A DNA stretch of 64,000 bases from Paraburkholderia elongata (GCF_013177735.1 NZ_WOEZ01000089.1:1-64000); one strand, 5' to 3'. Numbered from the stretch's first letter, positions 1 to 8,538 are shown. The notes: generated by a model from the sequence alone, not told the origin. Numbers and translations: made by a program.

Positions 1-403
1 CATGCCCGTACGCATCACTATAGGACTCGCCGAACTGCACCACCTCGACCGTCGCCCCGCCATGCGCGCGCACCGCATCGACCTTCACCTGCGGGGTCGT
101 CACCGGTACAACGATGATCGCCTTCACGCCCATGCGGGCCGCCGACAGCGCCACGCCCTGCGCATGATTGCCCGCTGACGCGGTAATGACGCCCCGCTGC
201 AGCGCGTCCGCCGGAATGTGCGCCATCTTGTTGTACGCGCCACGCACCTTGAACGAGAACACCGGCTGGTTGTCCTCGCGCTTCAGATAAACCGGGTTGG
301 AGAGCCGGGCCGACAGATTCGGCGCGCGTTCGAGTTCGGTCTCGCGGGCCACGTCGTAGACGCGCGCGGTCAGGGTTTTCTTCAGGTAGTCGTGGGAAGC
401 CAT
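1..403 (-). CDS. ilvA: threonine ammonia-lyase (threonine deaminase), N-terminal part, cut by window edge
   Basis: The first 134 residues of a PLP-dependent threonine deaminase are read on the minus strand from an ATG at 403; the gene runs out of the window. The enzyme converts threonine to 2-oxobutanoate, the committed step of isoleucine synthesis in the cytoplasm. The fold-type II motif PVFSFKVRGAYNK is visible with the Schiff-base lysine at about residue 52, followed by the SAGNHAQG phosphate-binding loop. The N-terminus aligns with biosynthetic IlvA (YLKKTLTARVYDVARETELE). Its upstream region is shared with the divergent FAD oxidoreductase gene at 917. Any C-terminal ACT regulatory domain lies outside the window, so the catabolic and biosynthetic forms cannot be separated fully. 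Confidence 0.93.
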   Translation of the reverse strand, partial: MASHDYLKKTLTARVYDVARETELERAPNLSARLSNPVYLKREDNQPVFSFKVRGAYNKMAHIPADALQRGVITASAGNHAQGVALSAARMGVKAIIVVPVTTPQVKVDAVRAHGGATVEVVQFGESYSDAYGH

Positions 404-521
404 GCGGGTGGCGCGGTGCGCTTTGTGAGTCGGGAAAGGGTCAATGATAGCGCCAACGGTGTGCGCTCTGGCCTTCAGCGAACCCTCGGCATGCGCCCGA
501 GCGCCGTCGGCAAAGGCCAAC

Positions 522-537
522 CCGACCGTTCGGTCGG
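522..537. promoter_or_regulatory. inverted repeat CCGACCG-TT-CGGTCGG, TetR-operator-like
   Basis: Two perfectly complementary 7-base arms (522-528 and 531-537) are separated by TT. Palindromes built on ACCG/CGGT halves with a short centre are common among operators of TetR-family repressors; that is a family resemblance only. No regulator gene is adjacent. It lies about 120 bases upstream of the ilvA start and 380 bases upstream of the FAD oxidoreductase start. Confidence 0.4.
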
Positions 538-643
538 AGAATTCTTCGCAAGCGCTTGTGGGCGCCGTTCAACCCAAAAACGCTCAAAGTCCCGCCACAG
601 CTCCGATTTCAGGCGTCAACGCGCGGCTGGATCATGGGGTAGA

Positions 644-658
644 ATTCCATTTTGGAAT
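644..658. promoter_or_regulatory. 15-base inverted repeat ATTCCATTTTGGAAT
   Basis: The arms ATTCCA (644-649) and TGGAAT (653-658) are perfectly complementary around a TTT centre. The site lies in the ilvA/oxidoreductase divergent region and overlaps a TAGAAT hexamer (640-645) that could be a -10 box. The size and symmetry suit a dimeric repressor or activator site, but which protein binds is not evident from the sequence. Confidence 0.4.
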
Positions 659-916
659 AAGGATCGGAAGATGCACTGGCAGCCTCGGATCGCCCATTTG
701 ATGCCCGTCCCGCGTGAGTCTCGCCCCGCGGCGGAGCGTCACGTCCGCCAGGCACGATCGTGTAGCTGTCTCTGAGCGCCGTGAAGCGACTGATGTGGGT
801 AGACCGTCGGTTGAGCTTCGCTCCACAAAAAAATTTCCAGCATTGCGCACCACGCGCACCGTCAGCCGGCGCCTCGTCAATGAGCCCGCCGGGTTGACCC
901 ACCGAGTCGTCCGAAC

Positions 917-3900
917 ATGAACGCACCTCAAAGTTTCGATCCGCACGGGGCCGCCACCGCGGTGGCCGCCGATCCCGAAGCGCGTCTGCGCGAAATTCCC
1001 TATAACTACACGTCGTTTTCCGACCGCGAAATCGTCATCCGTCTGCTAGGCGACGAAGCCTGGGCGGTTTTGGCCGAACTGCGCGCGGAACGCCGCACCG
1101 GCCGCTCGGCGCGGATGCTGTATGAAGTGCTCGGCGACATCTGGGTCGTGCGCCGCAATCCTTACCTGCAAGACGACCTGCTCGACAATCCGAAGCGCCG
1201 CGCGCTGCTGATCGAGGCGCTGCACCATCGTTTGACCGAGATCGAAAAGCGCCGTCGCGCGGATCTGGTCGAGCACGGCGATGAAGCCGGCATCGATCGG
1301 GCTGCTCGCGTTGAAACGCTGGTTGCGGCTGCGCGCCGCGCCGTCGACGATTTTGAGAGCGAATTCCAGAAGACCTTCGATCTGCGCCGTCGCACGAACA
1401 AGGTGTTGGGTAAGGTCACGGAAAAAGACAACATCAAGTTCGACGGCTTGTCCCGCGTCTCGCACGTGACCGACGCAACCGACTGGCGTGTCGAGTACCC
1501 GTTTGTCGTGCTGACGCCGGATACCGAGGCCGAGATCGCCGGCATGATCAAAGCGTGTTTCGAGCTCGGTCTGACTGTGATTCCGCGCGGAGGCGGCACG
1601 GGCTACACGGGCGGCGCGGTGCCGCTCACGCCGTTCTCGGCTGTCATCAACACGGAGAAGCTCGAACAACTTGGCGCGGTCGAGATGACCGAACTGCCGG
1701 GCGTCGAGCGCAAGGTGGCGACGATTTTCTCCGGCGCGGGCGTGGTCACACGCCGCGTGACCGAAGCGGCCGAGCAGGCCGGCTTCGTGTTCGCGGTGGA
1801 CCCGACCTCGCTGGATGCATCCTGCGTCGGCGGCAACGTCGCAATGAATGCGGGCGGCAAGAAAGCGGTGTTGTGGGGCACGGCGCTCGACAACCTCGCC
1901 TGGTGGCGCATGGTCGACCCGGAAGGGAACTGGCTCGAAGTCACGCGTCTGGACCACAACCTCGGCAAGATTCACGACATCGAAGTCGCGCGTTTCGAGC
2001 TGAAGTGGTTCGACGGCAACCACGCGCCGGGCGAAAAGCTGCTGCGCACGGAAGCGCTCGACATCAAGGGCCGCGTGTTCCGTAAGGAAGGTCTTGGCAA
2101 AGATGTGACCGACAAATTCCTGGCCGGTCTGCCGGGCGTGCAGAAGGAAGGCTGCGACGGCCTGATCACGTCGGCGCGCTGGGTGCTGCACAAGATGCCG
2201 GCGCATACGCGCACGGTCTGCCTCGAATTCTTCGGTCAGGCCCGCGAAGCGATTCCGAGCATTGTCGAGATCAAAGACTATCTGTTCGAAACGTCGAAGC
2301 AGGGCGGCGCGATTCTCGCTGGCCTCGAGCATCTGGACGAACGCTATCTGCGCGCGGTCGGCTATGCGACCAAGAGCAAGCGCAACGCGTTTCCGAAGAT
2401 GGTGCTGATCGGCGACATCGTCGGCGACGATGCAGACGCGGTCGCCCAGGCCACCTCGGAAGTCGTGCGCATGGCCAACGGCAAGAGCGGCGAAGGTTTC
2501 GTCGCCGTCAACGCCGAAGCGCGCAAGCGTTTCTGGCTCGACCGCAGCCGTACTGCCGCGATTGCCAAGCACACCAATGCGTTCAAGATCAACGAAGACG
2601 TGGTGATCCCGCTCGACCGGATGGGCGAGTACACCGATGGCATCGAACGCATCAATATCGAACTGTCGATCAAGAACAAGCTGCAACTGGTCGACGCGCT
2701 CGAAACGTTCTTCAAGGGCGGCAAGCTGCCGCTCGGCAAGAGCGACGACGCCAACGAAATCCCGAGCGCCGAGCTGCTCGAAGATCGCGTGCAACAGGCG
2801 CTCGATTTGCTGAAGAAGGTGCGCACGCGCTGGGAATTCCTGCGCGACAAGCTCGATCTGTCCTTGCGCGAGGCGCAGCACTATCTGGTCGGCCTCGGCT
2901 ACGAAGGGCTGGCGGAGAAGTTCGCCGATCGAGTCGACGCGCAGCCGGACGCGACCGTGTTCCATATCACGCAAGACCGTACGGTGCGCGTGTCGTGGAA
3001 GGCGGAGATCCGCGCCGAACTGCGTCAGATTTTCAACGGCGGCGAATTCAAGCCGATCCTCGAAGAAGCCCAGGCGATCCACAAGCAGGTCCTGCGTGGC
3101 CGCGTGTTCGTCGCGCTGCACATGCACGCGGGCGACGGCAACGTCCACACGAACCTGCCGGTCAACTCGGACAACTACGAGATGCTGCAGGACGCCCACG
3201 CGGCGGTCGCGCGCATCATGAAGCTGGCGCGTTCGCTCGACGGCGTGATTTCCGGCGAGCACGGCATCGGCATCACCAAGCTCGAGTTCCTGACCGACGA
3301 AGAGATCGGCGAATTCCGCGCGTACAAGCAGCGCGTCGATCCGCATGGCCGCTTCAATGCGGGCAAGCTGCTCGAAGGCGCTGACCTGCGCAACGCGTAC
3401 ACGCCGAGCTTCGGCCTGATGGGCTACGAATCGCTGATCATGCAGCAGTCCGACATCGGCGCGATTTCGGAGTCGATCAAGGACTGTTTGCGTTGCGGCA
3501 AGTGCAAGCCGGTGTGCGCGACCCACGTGCCGCGCGCGAACCTGCTGTACAGCCCGCGCAACAAGATTCTCGCCACCTCCTTGCTGGTCGAGGCGTTCCT
3601 GTACGAAGAGCAGACCCGCCGCGGCGTGTCGATCAAGCACTGGGACGAGTTCAACGACGTCGCCGATCACTGCACGGTCTGTCACAAATGCGTGACGCCG
3701 TGCCCGGTGAAGATCGACTTCGGCGACGTGACGATGAACATGCGCAACCTGCTGCGCAAGATGGGCAAGAAGAAGTTCAATCCGGGCAACGCAGCCGGCA
3801 TGTTCTTCCTGAACGCCACCAACCCGCAGACGATCAACCTCGCGCGCACGGCGATGATGGGCGTCGGCTACAAGGCGCAGCGCCTCGGCAACGACTTGCT

Positions 3901-5011
3901 GAAGAAGTTCGCGAAGAAGCAGACGGCACACCCGCCGGCAACCGTCGGCAAGCCGCCGGTCACGCAGCAGGTGATCCACTTCATGAACAAGAAGATGCCG
4001 GGCAATCTGCCGAAGAAAACCGCGCGCGCGTTGCTGGACATCGAAGACAACAAGATTGTTCCGATCATCCGCAATCCGAAGACGACCACCGCCGATACGG
4101 AAGCGGTGTTCTACTTCCCGGGTTGCGGCTCCGAGCGGCTCTTCTCGCAAGTGGGTCTGGCGACGCAAGCCATGCTGTGGGAAGCGGGCGTGCAAACCGT
4201 GCTGCCGCCGGGCTACCTGTGCTGCGGCTACCCGCAGCGCGGCTCGGGCCAGTACGACAAGGCCGAGCAGATCGTCACCGATAACCGCGTGCTGTTCCAC
4301 CGCGTCGCGAATACGCTGAACTATCTCGACATCAAGACGGTGGTGGTGTCGTGCGGTACGTGTTACGACCAGCTCGCCGGTTACGAATTCGAGAAGATTT
4401 TCCCGGGCTGCCGGATCATCGACATCCACGAGTTTCTGCTTGAGAAAGGGATCAAGCTCGAAGGCGTCAACGGCGTGCGCTACATGTACCACGACCCGTG
4501 CCACTCGCCGATCAAGACGATGGACCCGGTCAAGCTCGTCAATCAGCTGATGGGGTCGGAGAACGACGGCTACAAGATCGAGAAGAACGATCGCTGCTGT
4601 GGCGAATCCGGCACACTCGCGGTGACGCGCCCGGACATTTCGACGCAAGTCCGCTTCCGCAAGGAAGAGGAAATACGCAAGGGCGCGGCGAAGCTGCGTG
4701 GCATTCCGTTGGTGGCCGAGGCGGGTGCGAATGGGATCAATGCGGCCAATGCGCCGTCCGGCGCGGCGGGTGCACCGGACGGCTCCGTGCTCAAGGCCGG
4801 CAACGGCGCGCAGCCGAACGGTGCCACTGAGGTAAAGATCCTGACGAGCTGCCCATCCTGCCTGCAAGGCCTGTCGCGCTACAACGAAGACGCGGGCACC
4901 GAGGCAGACTACATCGTCGTCGAGATGGCACGTCACGTGCTCGGTGAAAACTGGATGGCGGATTACGTCCAGCGGGCGAACAATGGCGGAATCGAACGCG
5001 TGCTGGTTTAA
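917..5011 (+). CDS. giant FAD-linked oxidase / Fe-S (CCG-domain) oxidoreductase with N-terminal DUF3683
   Basis: This 1364-residue protein fuses units that are usually separate. An N-terminal region resembling DUF3683 covers about residues 1-190. A PCMH-type FAD-binding domain follows (PRGGGTGYTGG near residues 220-235), then the FAD-oxidase C-terminal domain with the HMHAGDGNVHTN signature. Two 4Fe-4S motifs come next, CLRCGKCKPVC at about 857 and CTVCHKCVTPCPV at about 919. Two cysteine-rich CCG domains end the protein (YFPGCGSERLF...CCGYPQ; HDPCHSP...CCGE). The layout resembles GlpC/GlcF-type electron transfer joined to a D-lactate or glycolate dehydrogenase, so a 2-hydroxyacid dehydrogenase feeding the respiratory chain is the likely role; the substrate is not known. 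A low-complexity Ala/Gly/Asn insert at about 1270-1310 interrupts the last CCG domain. Confidence 0.88.
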   Translation: MNAPQSFDPHGAATAVAADPEARLREIPYNYTSFSDREIVIRLLGDEAWAVLAELRAERRTGRSARMLYEVLGDIWVVRRNPYLQDDLLDNPKRRALLIEALHHRLTEIEKRRRADLVEHGDEAGIDRAARVETLVAAARRAVDDFESEFQKTFDLRRRTNKVLGKVTEKDNIKFDGLSRVSHVTDATDWRVEYPFVVLTPDTEAEIAGMIKACFELGLTVIPRGGGTGYTGGAVPLTPFSAVINTEKLEQLGAVEMTELPGVERKVATIFSGAGVVTRRVTEAAEQAGFVFAVDPTSLDASCVGGNVAMNAGGKKAVLWGTALDNLAWWRMVDPEGNWLEVTRLDHNLGKIHDIEVARFELKWFDGNHAPGEKLLRTEALDIKGRVFRKEGLGKDVTDKFLAGLPGVQKEGCDGLITSARWVLHKMPAHTRTVCLEFFGQAREAIPSIVEIKDYLFETSKQGGAILAGLEHLDERYLRAVGYATKSKRNAFPKMVLIGDIVGDDADAVAQATSEVVRMANGKSGEGFVAVNAEARKRFWLDRSRTAAIAKHTNAFKINEDVVIPLDRMGEYTDGIERINIELSIKNKLQLVDALETFFKGGKLPLGKSDDANEIPSAELLEDRVQQALDLLKKVRTRWEFLRDKLDLSLREAQHYLVGLGYEGLAEKFADRVDAQPDATVFHITQDRTVRVSWKAEIRAELRQIFNGGEFKPILEEAQAIHKQVLRGRVFVALHMHAGDGNVHTNLPVNSDNYEMLQDAHAAVARIMKLARSLDGVISGEHGIGITKLEFLTDEEIGEFRAYKQRVDPHGRFNAGKLLEGADLRNAYTPSFGLMGYESLIMQQSDIGAISESIKDCLRCGKCKPVCATHVPRANLLYSPRNKILATSLLVEAFLYEEQTRRGVSIKHWDEFNDVADHCTVCHKCVTPCPVKIDFGDVTMNMRNLLRKMGKKKFNPGNAAGMFFLNATNPQTINLARTAMMGVGYKAQRLGNDLLKKFAKKQTAHPPATVGKPPVTQQVIHFMNKKMPGNLPKKTARALLDIEDNKIVPIIRNPKTTTADTEAVFYFPGCGSERLFSQVGLATQAMLWEAGVQTVLPPGYLCCGYPQRGSGQYDKAEQIVTDNRVLFHRVANTLNYLDIKTVVVSCGTCYDQLAGYEFEKIFPGCRIIDIHEFLLEKGIKLEGVNGVRYMYHDPCHSPIKTMDPVKLVNQLMGSENDGYKIEKNDRCCGESGTLAVTRPDISTQVRFRKEEEIRKGAAKLRGIPLVAEAGANGINAANAPSGAAGAPDGSVLKAGNGAQPNGATEVKILTSCPSCLQGLSRYNEDAGTEADYIVVEMARHVLGENWMADYVQRANNGGIERVLV

Positions 5012-5045
5012 TGGCACGACTGACGATTTTTGCCTGAGGACGACA

Positions 5046-5474
5046 ATGGAATGTGTTTTTTGCCGTGAAGATGGCGGCGATGTGCTGTGGCAGGACGACA
5101 CCCTGCGTGTCGTCCTCGCCGACGAACATGATTACCCGGGTTTTTGCCGGGTGATCTGGAACCAGCACGTCGCTGAGTTTTCCGATCTCGCCGGAACCGA
5201 CCGCGATCGCGTGATGCAGGCCGTGTACGCGGTCGAGCGTGCGATCCGGCGCATTCTTCAGCCGGTGAAGGTCAACCTGGCGAGCCTCGGCAACCAGGTG
5301 CCGCATGTGCATTGGCATGTGATTCCGCGTTTTTCGAACGACGCTCACTTCCCGCTGCCGATCTGGGCGCCGCGCCAACGCACGGTGTCCGAAGCCATGC
5401 TGTCGTCGCGCCGCGCGCAAGCCACCTTGCTGCGCGAAGCGGTGCGACAGGAAATCGAACGGGCTCTAGCCTGA
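5046..5474 (+). CDS. HIT family nucleotide-binding hydrolase
   Basis: This 142-residue protein carries the histidine triad HVHWHVI, in the context LGNQVPHVHWHVIPRF, which defines HIT nucleotide hydrolases and transferases acting on dinucleoside polyphosphates or AMP conjugates. The start at 5046 is preferred over an upstream extension that overlaps the previous gene, because TGAGGAC lies just before it and the MECVFC N-terminus (two Cys) is typical of this subgroup. It lies 34 bases after the oxidoreductase and 7 bases before the DUF971 gene, so co-transcription is likely. The physiological substrate is unknown. Confidence 0.88.
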   Translation: MECVFCREDGGDVLWQDDTLRVVLADEHDYPGFCRVIWNQHVAEFSDLAGTDRDRVMQAVYAVERAIRRILQPVKVNLASLGNQVPHVHWHVIPRFSNDAHFPLPIWAPRQRTVSEAMLSSRRAQATLLREAVRQEIERALA

Positions 5475-5481
5475 GGTCATC

Positions 5482-5895
5482 ATGAGTGGACTGACTCCCG
5501 ATACCCCGGTGCCGACCGGCGTGGTCGTGCATTCCAAATCGCGCGTACTCGAATTGCAATACGCGAACGGCGAAACGTATCGCCTGCCGTTCGAACTGCT
5601 GCGCGTGTATTCGCCGTCGGCAGAAGTGATGGGCCACGGGCCCGGCCAGGAGACGCTGCAAACCGGTAAGCGCGACGTCACGATCACGATGATCGAAGGT
5701 GTCGGCAACTACGCGCTGCAGCCGACTTTCTCCGACGGCCATTCCACCGGCATCTATTCCTGGGACCTGCTGTACGACATGGCCGTCCGTCAGGATGAAC
5801 TCTGGCGCGACTATCTCGCCAAACTGGCAGCGGCCAACGTCGACCGTGATGCACCGATGGCGCCAGCCGGTGCTGCGCACGGACACTGTCACTGA
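5482..5895 (+). CDS. DUF971 family protein (gamma-butyrobetaine hydroxylase N-terminal-like)
   Basis: This small 137-residue protein has the DUF971 pattern: VVHSKSRVLELQYANGETYRLPFE near the N-terminus and a YALQPTFSDGHSTGIYSWDLLYDM segment. The domain also occurs at the N-terminus of eukaryotic gamma-butyrobetaine hydroxylases and in proteins linked with Fe-S metabolism; its bacterial function is not settled. The C-terminus is His-rich (HGHCH), a possible metal ligand. It follows the HIT gene by 7 bases and precedes ubiE by 67 bases, a common order in Burkholderiaceae. The start has GAGGTC upstream. Confidence 0.85.
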   Translation: MSGLTPDTPVPTGVVVHSKSRVLELQYANGETYRLPFELLRVYSPSAEVMGHGPGQETLQTGKRDVTITMIEGVGNYALQPTFSDGHSTGIYSWDLLYDMAVRQDELWRDYLAKLAAANVDRDAPMAPAGAAHGHCH

Positions 5896-5962
5896 TACGA
5901 TTCGCCCTGATCGCCGCACTGATGCGGCGCAACATTTCAGAATACGCGAAAGGACGAGCGCG

Positions 5963-6694
5963 ATGAGCAAAACCCACTTCGGCTTTCAATCGGTCGACGA
6001 ACAGGAAAAAGCGCAGAAGGTGGCGGGCGTGTTCCACTCGGTCGCCTCCAACTACGACTTGATGAACGACCTGATGTCGGGCGGGTTGCACCGGGCGTGG
6101 AAGATGTTCACGATCGCCCAGGCCAACGTCCGGCCGGGCTTCAAGGTGCTCGATATTGCGGGGGGCACGGGCGATCTGTCGAAGGCGTTCGCCAAACAGG
6201 CGGGCGAAACCGGCGAAGTCTGGCACACCGACATCAACGAATCGATGCTGCGCGTGGGCCGCGACCGCCTGCTGGACAAGGGCGTGATCACGCCGGCGCT
6301 GCTCTGCGACGCCGAAAAGATCCCCTTTCCGGACAATTACTTCGACGTGGTGACCGTGGCGTTCGGCTTGCGCAACATGACGCACAAGGATGTGGCGCTG
6401 GCCGAGATGCGTCGCGTGTTGAAGCCGGCAGGCCGTCTGCTGGTGCTGGAGTTCTCGAAGGTGTGGGATCCGCTTAAAAAGGTCTACGACGTCTATTCGT
6501 TCAAGGTGTTGCCGTGGCTCGGCGACCGTTTTGCGAAGGACGCCGAGAGTTACCGCTACCTGGCGGAATCGATCCGGATGCATCCGGACCAGGAAACTTT
6601 AAAAACAATGATGGAACAAGCGGGCCTGGACGGCGTCAAATATTACAATTTGTCAGCTGGCGTGGTAGCTTTACATGTGGGGACCAAATACTAG
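5963..6694 (+). CDS. ubiE: ubiquinone/menaquinone biosynthesis C-methyltransferase UbiE
   Basis: This 243-residue SAM-dependent methyltransferase adds the C-2 methyl group of the ubiquinone ring. It shows the UbiE hallmarks SVASNYDLMNDLMSGGLHR, the SAM-binding LDIAGGTGDL, and the motif VTVAFGLRNMTHKDVALAEMRRVLKPAG. The C-terminus (YYNLSAGVVALHVGTKY) is the usual UbiE ending. The ATG at 5963 has AAAGGACGAG upstream and gives a normal length. It heads a quinone-related run with ubiJ and ubiB further downstream; in E. coli the order is ubiE-ubiJ-ubiB, and here a Tim44-like gene is inserted. Confidence 0.97.
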   Translation: MSKTHFGFQSVDEQEKAQKVAGVFHSVASNYDLMNDLMSGGLHRAWKMFTIAQANVRPGFKVLDIAGGTGDLSKAFAKQAGETGEVWHTDINESMLRVGRDRLLDKGVITPALLCDAEKIPFPDNYFDVVTVAFGLRNMTHKDVALAEMRRVLKPAGRLLVLEFSKVWDPLKKVYDVYSFKVLPWLGDRFAKDAESYRYLAESIRMHPDQETLKTMMEQAGLDGVKYYNLSAGVVALHVGTKY

Positions 6695-6732
6695 GGTCCC
6701 TAACCCATCGTTTTTTAAAGGAAAGTACGAAA

Positions 6733-7725
6733 ATGTCCGATTCAGGTGTGTTATCTCCCCGTAATGTTAAGCGGTCGTTGGTGAGAAGAATCGGACTGAT
6801 CGCGATGGTCGGTCTGATCATGGCCGGCTCTCTCGCCTCGCTCGATGCGGAAGCCCGCCGCTTGGGCGGCAGCCGCAGCATCGGCCGTCAGTCGAACACG
6901 GTTCAGCAGCAGTCGACCCCGTCGCAACCTTCCCAAAGCAATCAGGCCATGCAGCAGCGCGCGCAGCCGGCACCGGCGCCCGCGCCGACTCCGGCCGCGG
7001 CGCCTAATCGCTCGCGCTGGCTCGGGCCGATCGCCGGTCTCGCGGCAGGCCTCGGTATCGCCGCGCTGTTGTCGCACTTCGGTCTGGGTGGCGCGTTTGC
7101 CGGCGCCATGGCCAACATCATCGTGATCGCGGTCATTGCGATGATCGGCATCTGGCTGATCCGCCGCTTCATGGGCCGCAAGCGCGATACGGACCAACCG
7201 GCGTACGCGGGCGGCTCGCCGTCGCTGAATTCGGGCGGCACCGGCTACACGCAGGAACCGCGTTATACCGCTCCGCCCACTGGCTCGTACCTCGAGCCGC
7301 ACGGCAACCCGCTGAGCACGCCGTCCATCAACACTGCCCCGGCAGTGCCGGCCGGCTTCGATTCGGAAGCGTTCCTGCGCAACGCCAAGGTGTACTTCGT
7401 GCGGCTGCAAGCCGCGTGGGACGTCGGCAACATGGAAGACATCCGCGAATTCACCACGCCGGAAATGTTCGCCGAAGTGAAGGTCGATTTGTCGTCGCGC
7501 GGTGCCGAGTCCAATCAGACGGACGTGGTGCAACTGAACGCGGAGTTGCTGGGCGTGGAAGAACGCGCGACCGAATACTTCGCCAGCGTGCGCTTCTCCG
7601 GTTTGATCCGCGAATCGGCGGGTGCGGCGGCTGAGCCGTTCGTCGAGGTCTGGAACCTGACGAAGTCGAACCGGCCTGGCGAAGGCTGGCTGCTGGCCGG
7701 CATTCAGCAGGTGGCGCAGCACTGA
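6733..7725 (+). CDS. Tim44-like domain membrane protein
   Basis: This 330-residue protein has an N-terminal hydrophobic segment or signal (IGLIAMVGLIMAGSLASLDAEA). A Gln/Ser/Pro/Ala-rich linker follows, then two closely spaced membrane segments at roughly 95-150 (WLGPIAGLAAGLGIAALL and IIVIAVIAMIGIWLIRR), and a C-terminal Tim44-like domain from about 210. In bacteria such proteins occur near ubiquinone and respiratory genes, but their role is not established. The start at 6733 follows AAAGGAAAG. It lies 38 bases after ubiE and is followed by a strong terminator-like hairpin at 7832-7865. Confidence 0.85.
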   Translation: MSDSGVLSPRNVKRSLVRRIGLIAMVGLIMAGSLASLDAEARRLGGSRSIGRQSNTVQQQSTPSQPSQSNQAMQQRAQPAPAPAPTPAAAPNRSRWLGPIAGLAAGLGIAALLSHFGLGGAFAGAMANIIVIAVIAMIGIWLIRRFMGRKRDTDQPAYAGGSPSLNSGGTGYTQEPRYTAPPTGSYLEPHGNPLSTPSINTAPAVPAGFDSEAFLRNAKVYFVRLQAAWDVGNMEDIREFTTPEMFAEVKVDLSSRGAESNQTDVVQLNAELLGVEERATEYFASVRFSGLIRESAGAAAEPFVEVWNLTKSNRPGEGWLLAGIQQVAQH

Positions 7726-7821
7726 GGCAGCAGCGAGACAGAGCCGAGGCAGCACTGCGCGCCCTGACTTCGCACAAAGCATTGGCCGTTCGGCATAGCA
7801 AGCCGCGAAGCGAACGGACGT

Positions 7822-7827
7822 TACAAT
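7822..7827 (+). promoter_or_regulatory. possible -10 box TACAAT upstream of ubiJ
   Basis: TACAAT matches the sigma-70 -10 consensus at five of six positions. A transcript from it would begin near 7833, exactly at the start of the hairpin at 7832-7865. No good -35 lies 16-18 bases upstream, so this is a weak call. Confidence 0.3.
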
Positions 7828-7831
7828 AGGA

Positions 7832-7865
7832 ACCCGCGCGGGCACCTCGCCCGCGCGGGTTTTTT
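7832..7865 (+). terminator. Rho-independent terminator or attenuator just before ubiJ
   Basis: Arms of 11 bases (7832-7842 and 7850-7860, ACCCGCGCGGG and its complement) enclose a 7-base loop and are followed directly by at least five T. This is a textbook intrinsic terminator on the plus strand. It would end the ubiE/Tim44-like transcript, but it lies only 13 bases before the ubiJ ATG, inside what should be the ubiJ leader. Confidence 0.8.
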
Positions 7866-7878
7866 CTTGCCACTTTCA

Positions 7879-8523
7879 ATGACCCTCGCCGCCAAGCCCT
7901 TCGCTGCTGCCGTCAATCACCTGCTCGCCCGCGAATCGTGGGCTCGAGAGCGCCTCGCCCCGTACGCGGGCAAGACCGCCAGACTGTCCTGTCCGCCGGT
8001 CGTGCTGATGCTGCTGGTGCAACCGGACGGCTACCTGGGCGCGGTAGACGAATCCGATGCGCAACAGTTCGACGTGACTATCTCGGTGCCGTCCGATGCG
8101 TTGCCGGCCTTTGTGCAAGGCGGCCAGGCCGCCGTGATGAAGCACGTGAAGATCGAAGGCGACGCCGAGTTTGCGACCGTGATCGCCAAGCTCGCCGAGC
8201 ATCTGCGCTGGGAGCCGGAGGAAGATCTGGCGAAGCTGATCGGCGACGGTCCGGCGTGGCGGGTCGCGTCGATCGTGCGCACGGTCGGCGAACATGCGCG
8301 GCGCACCGGGCGCAATCTGCTCGACACAGCCGCCGAATATCTGCTCGACGAAAATCCGCAACTGGTGCGGCGCGCCGCGTTGGAAGACTTCAACGTCGAA
8401 CTGGCCCGCGCCCGCGATGCTCTGGCGCGCGTGGAAAAGCGCATCGAGCGTCTTGAACAGAAGGTCGAAGCCCACGGCGCCAACGTGCCGGGCGGCGCCG
8501 CTACGTCGCGCGGCACGCGCTAG
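7879..8523 (+). CDS. ubiJ: ubiquinone biosynthesis accessory factor UbiJ (SCP2 domain)
   Basis: This 214-residue protein has an N-terminal SCP2-type lipid-binding domain (about 10-120; VTISVPSDALPAFVQGGQAAVMKHVKIEGDAEFATVIAKL). It ends in a predicted coiled coil (LARARDALARVEKRIERLEQKVEAH). UbiJ binds ubiquinone intermediates as part of the cytoplasmic Ubi metabolon. Position before ubiB supports the call. The ATG at 7879 has no Shine-Dalgarno; the leader before it is T-rich (the terminator tail), so translation initiation may be weak or S1-dependent. An in-frame TTG at 7867 would add four residues and also lacks a good site. Confidence 0.88.
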   Translation: MTLAAKPFAAAVNHLLARESWARERLAPYAGKTARLSCPPVVLMLLVQPDGYLGAVDESDAQQFDVTISVPSDALPAFVQGGQAAVMKHVKIEGDAEFATVIAKLAEHLRWEPEEDLAKLIGDGPAWRVASIVRTVGEHARRTGRNLLDTAAEYLLDENPQLVRRAALEDFNVELARARDALARVEKRIERLEQKVEAHGANVPGGAATSRGTR

Positions 8524-8538
8524 TCACTGGGCACAACT

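Larger units (their letters stand above)
404..916. other. divergent intergenic region between ilvA and the FAD oxidoreductase gene
   Basis: This 513-base stretch separates two divergent genes. The short open frames in it show no recognisable protein, and their composition looks non-coding. It holds two inverted repeats, listed separately at 522-537 and 644-658, which are the best candidates for regulatory sites. A TAGAAT hexamer at 640-645 could be a -10 box for the rightward gene, but no good -35 stands at the right spacing. Confidence 0.6.

Noticed and set aside
218..775. Possible small genes in the ilvA–oxidoreductase gap
   Set aside because: Part of the frame is antisense to ilvA, the rest crosses both inverted repeats, and the translation is Arg/Ser-rich with no similarity to a known family.
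1046..5101. A 1351-codon open frame on the minus strand opposite the FAD oxidoreductase gene
   Set aside because: It mirrors a real gene in a GC-rich genome where antisense stops are rare; the translation is Arg/His/Ala-rich with no domain, and the plus-strand frame is clearly coding.
6693..6703. TAGGGTCCCTA palindrome at the end of ubiE
   Set aside because: Only 11 bases, partly in the stop codon, with no T-run; likely chance.
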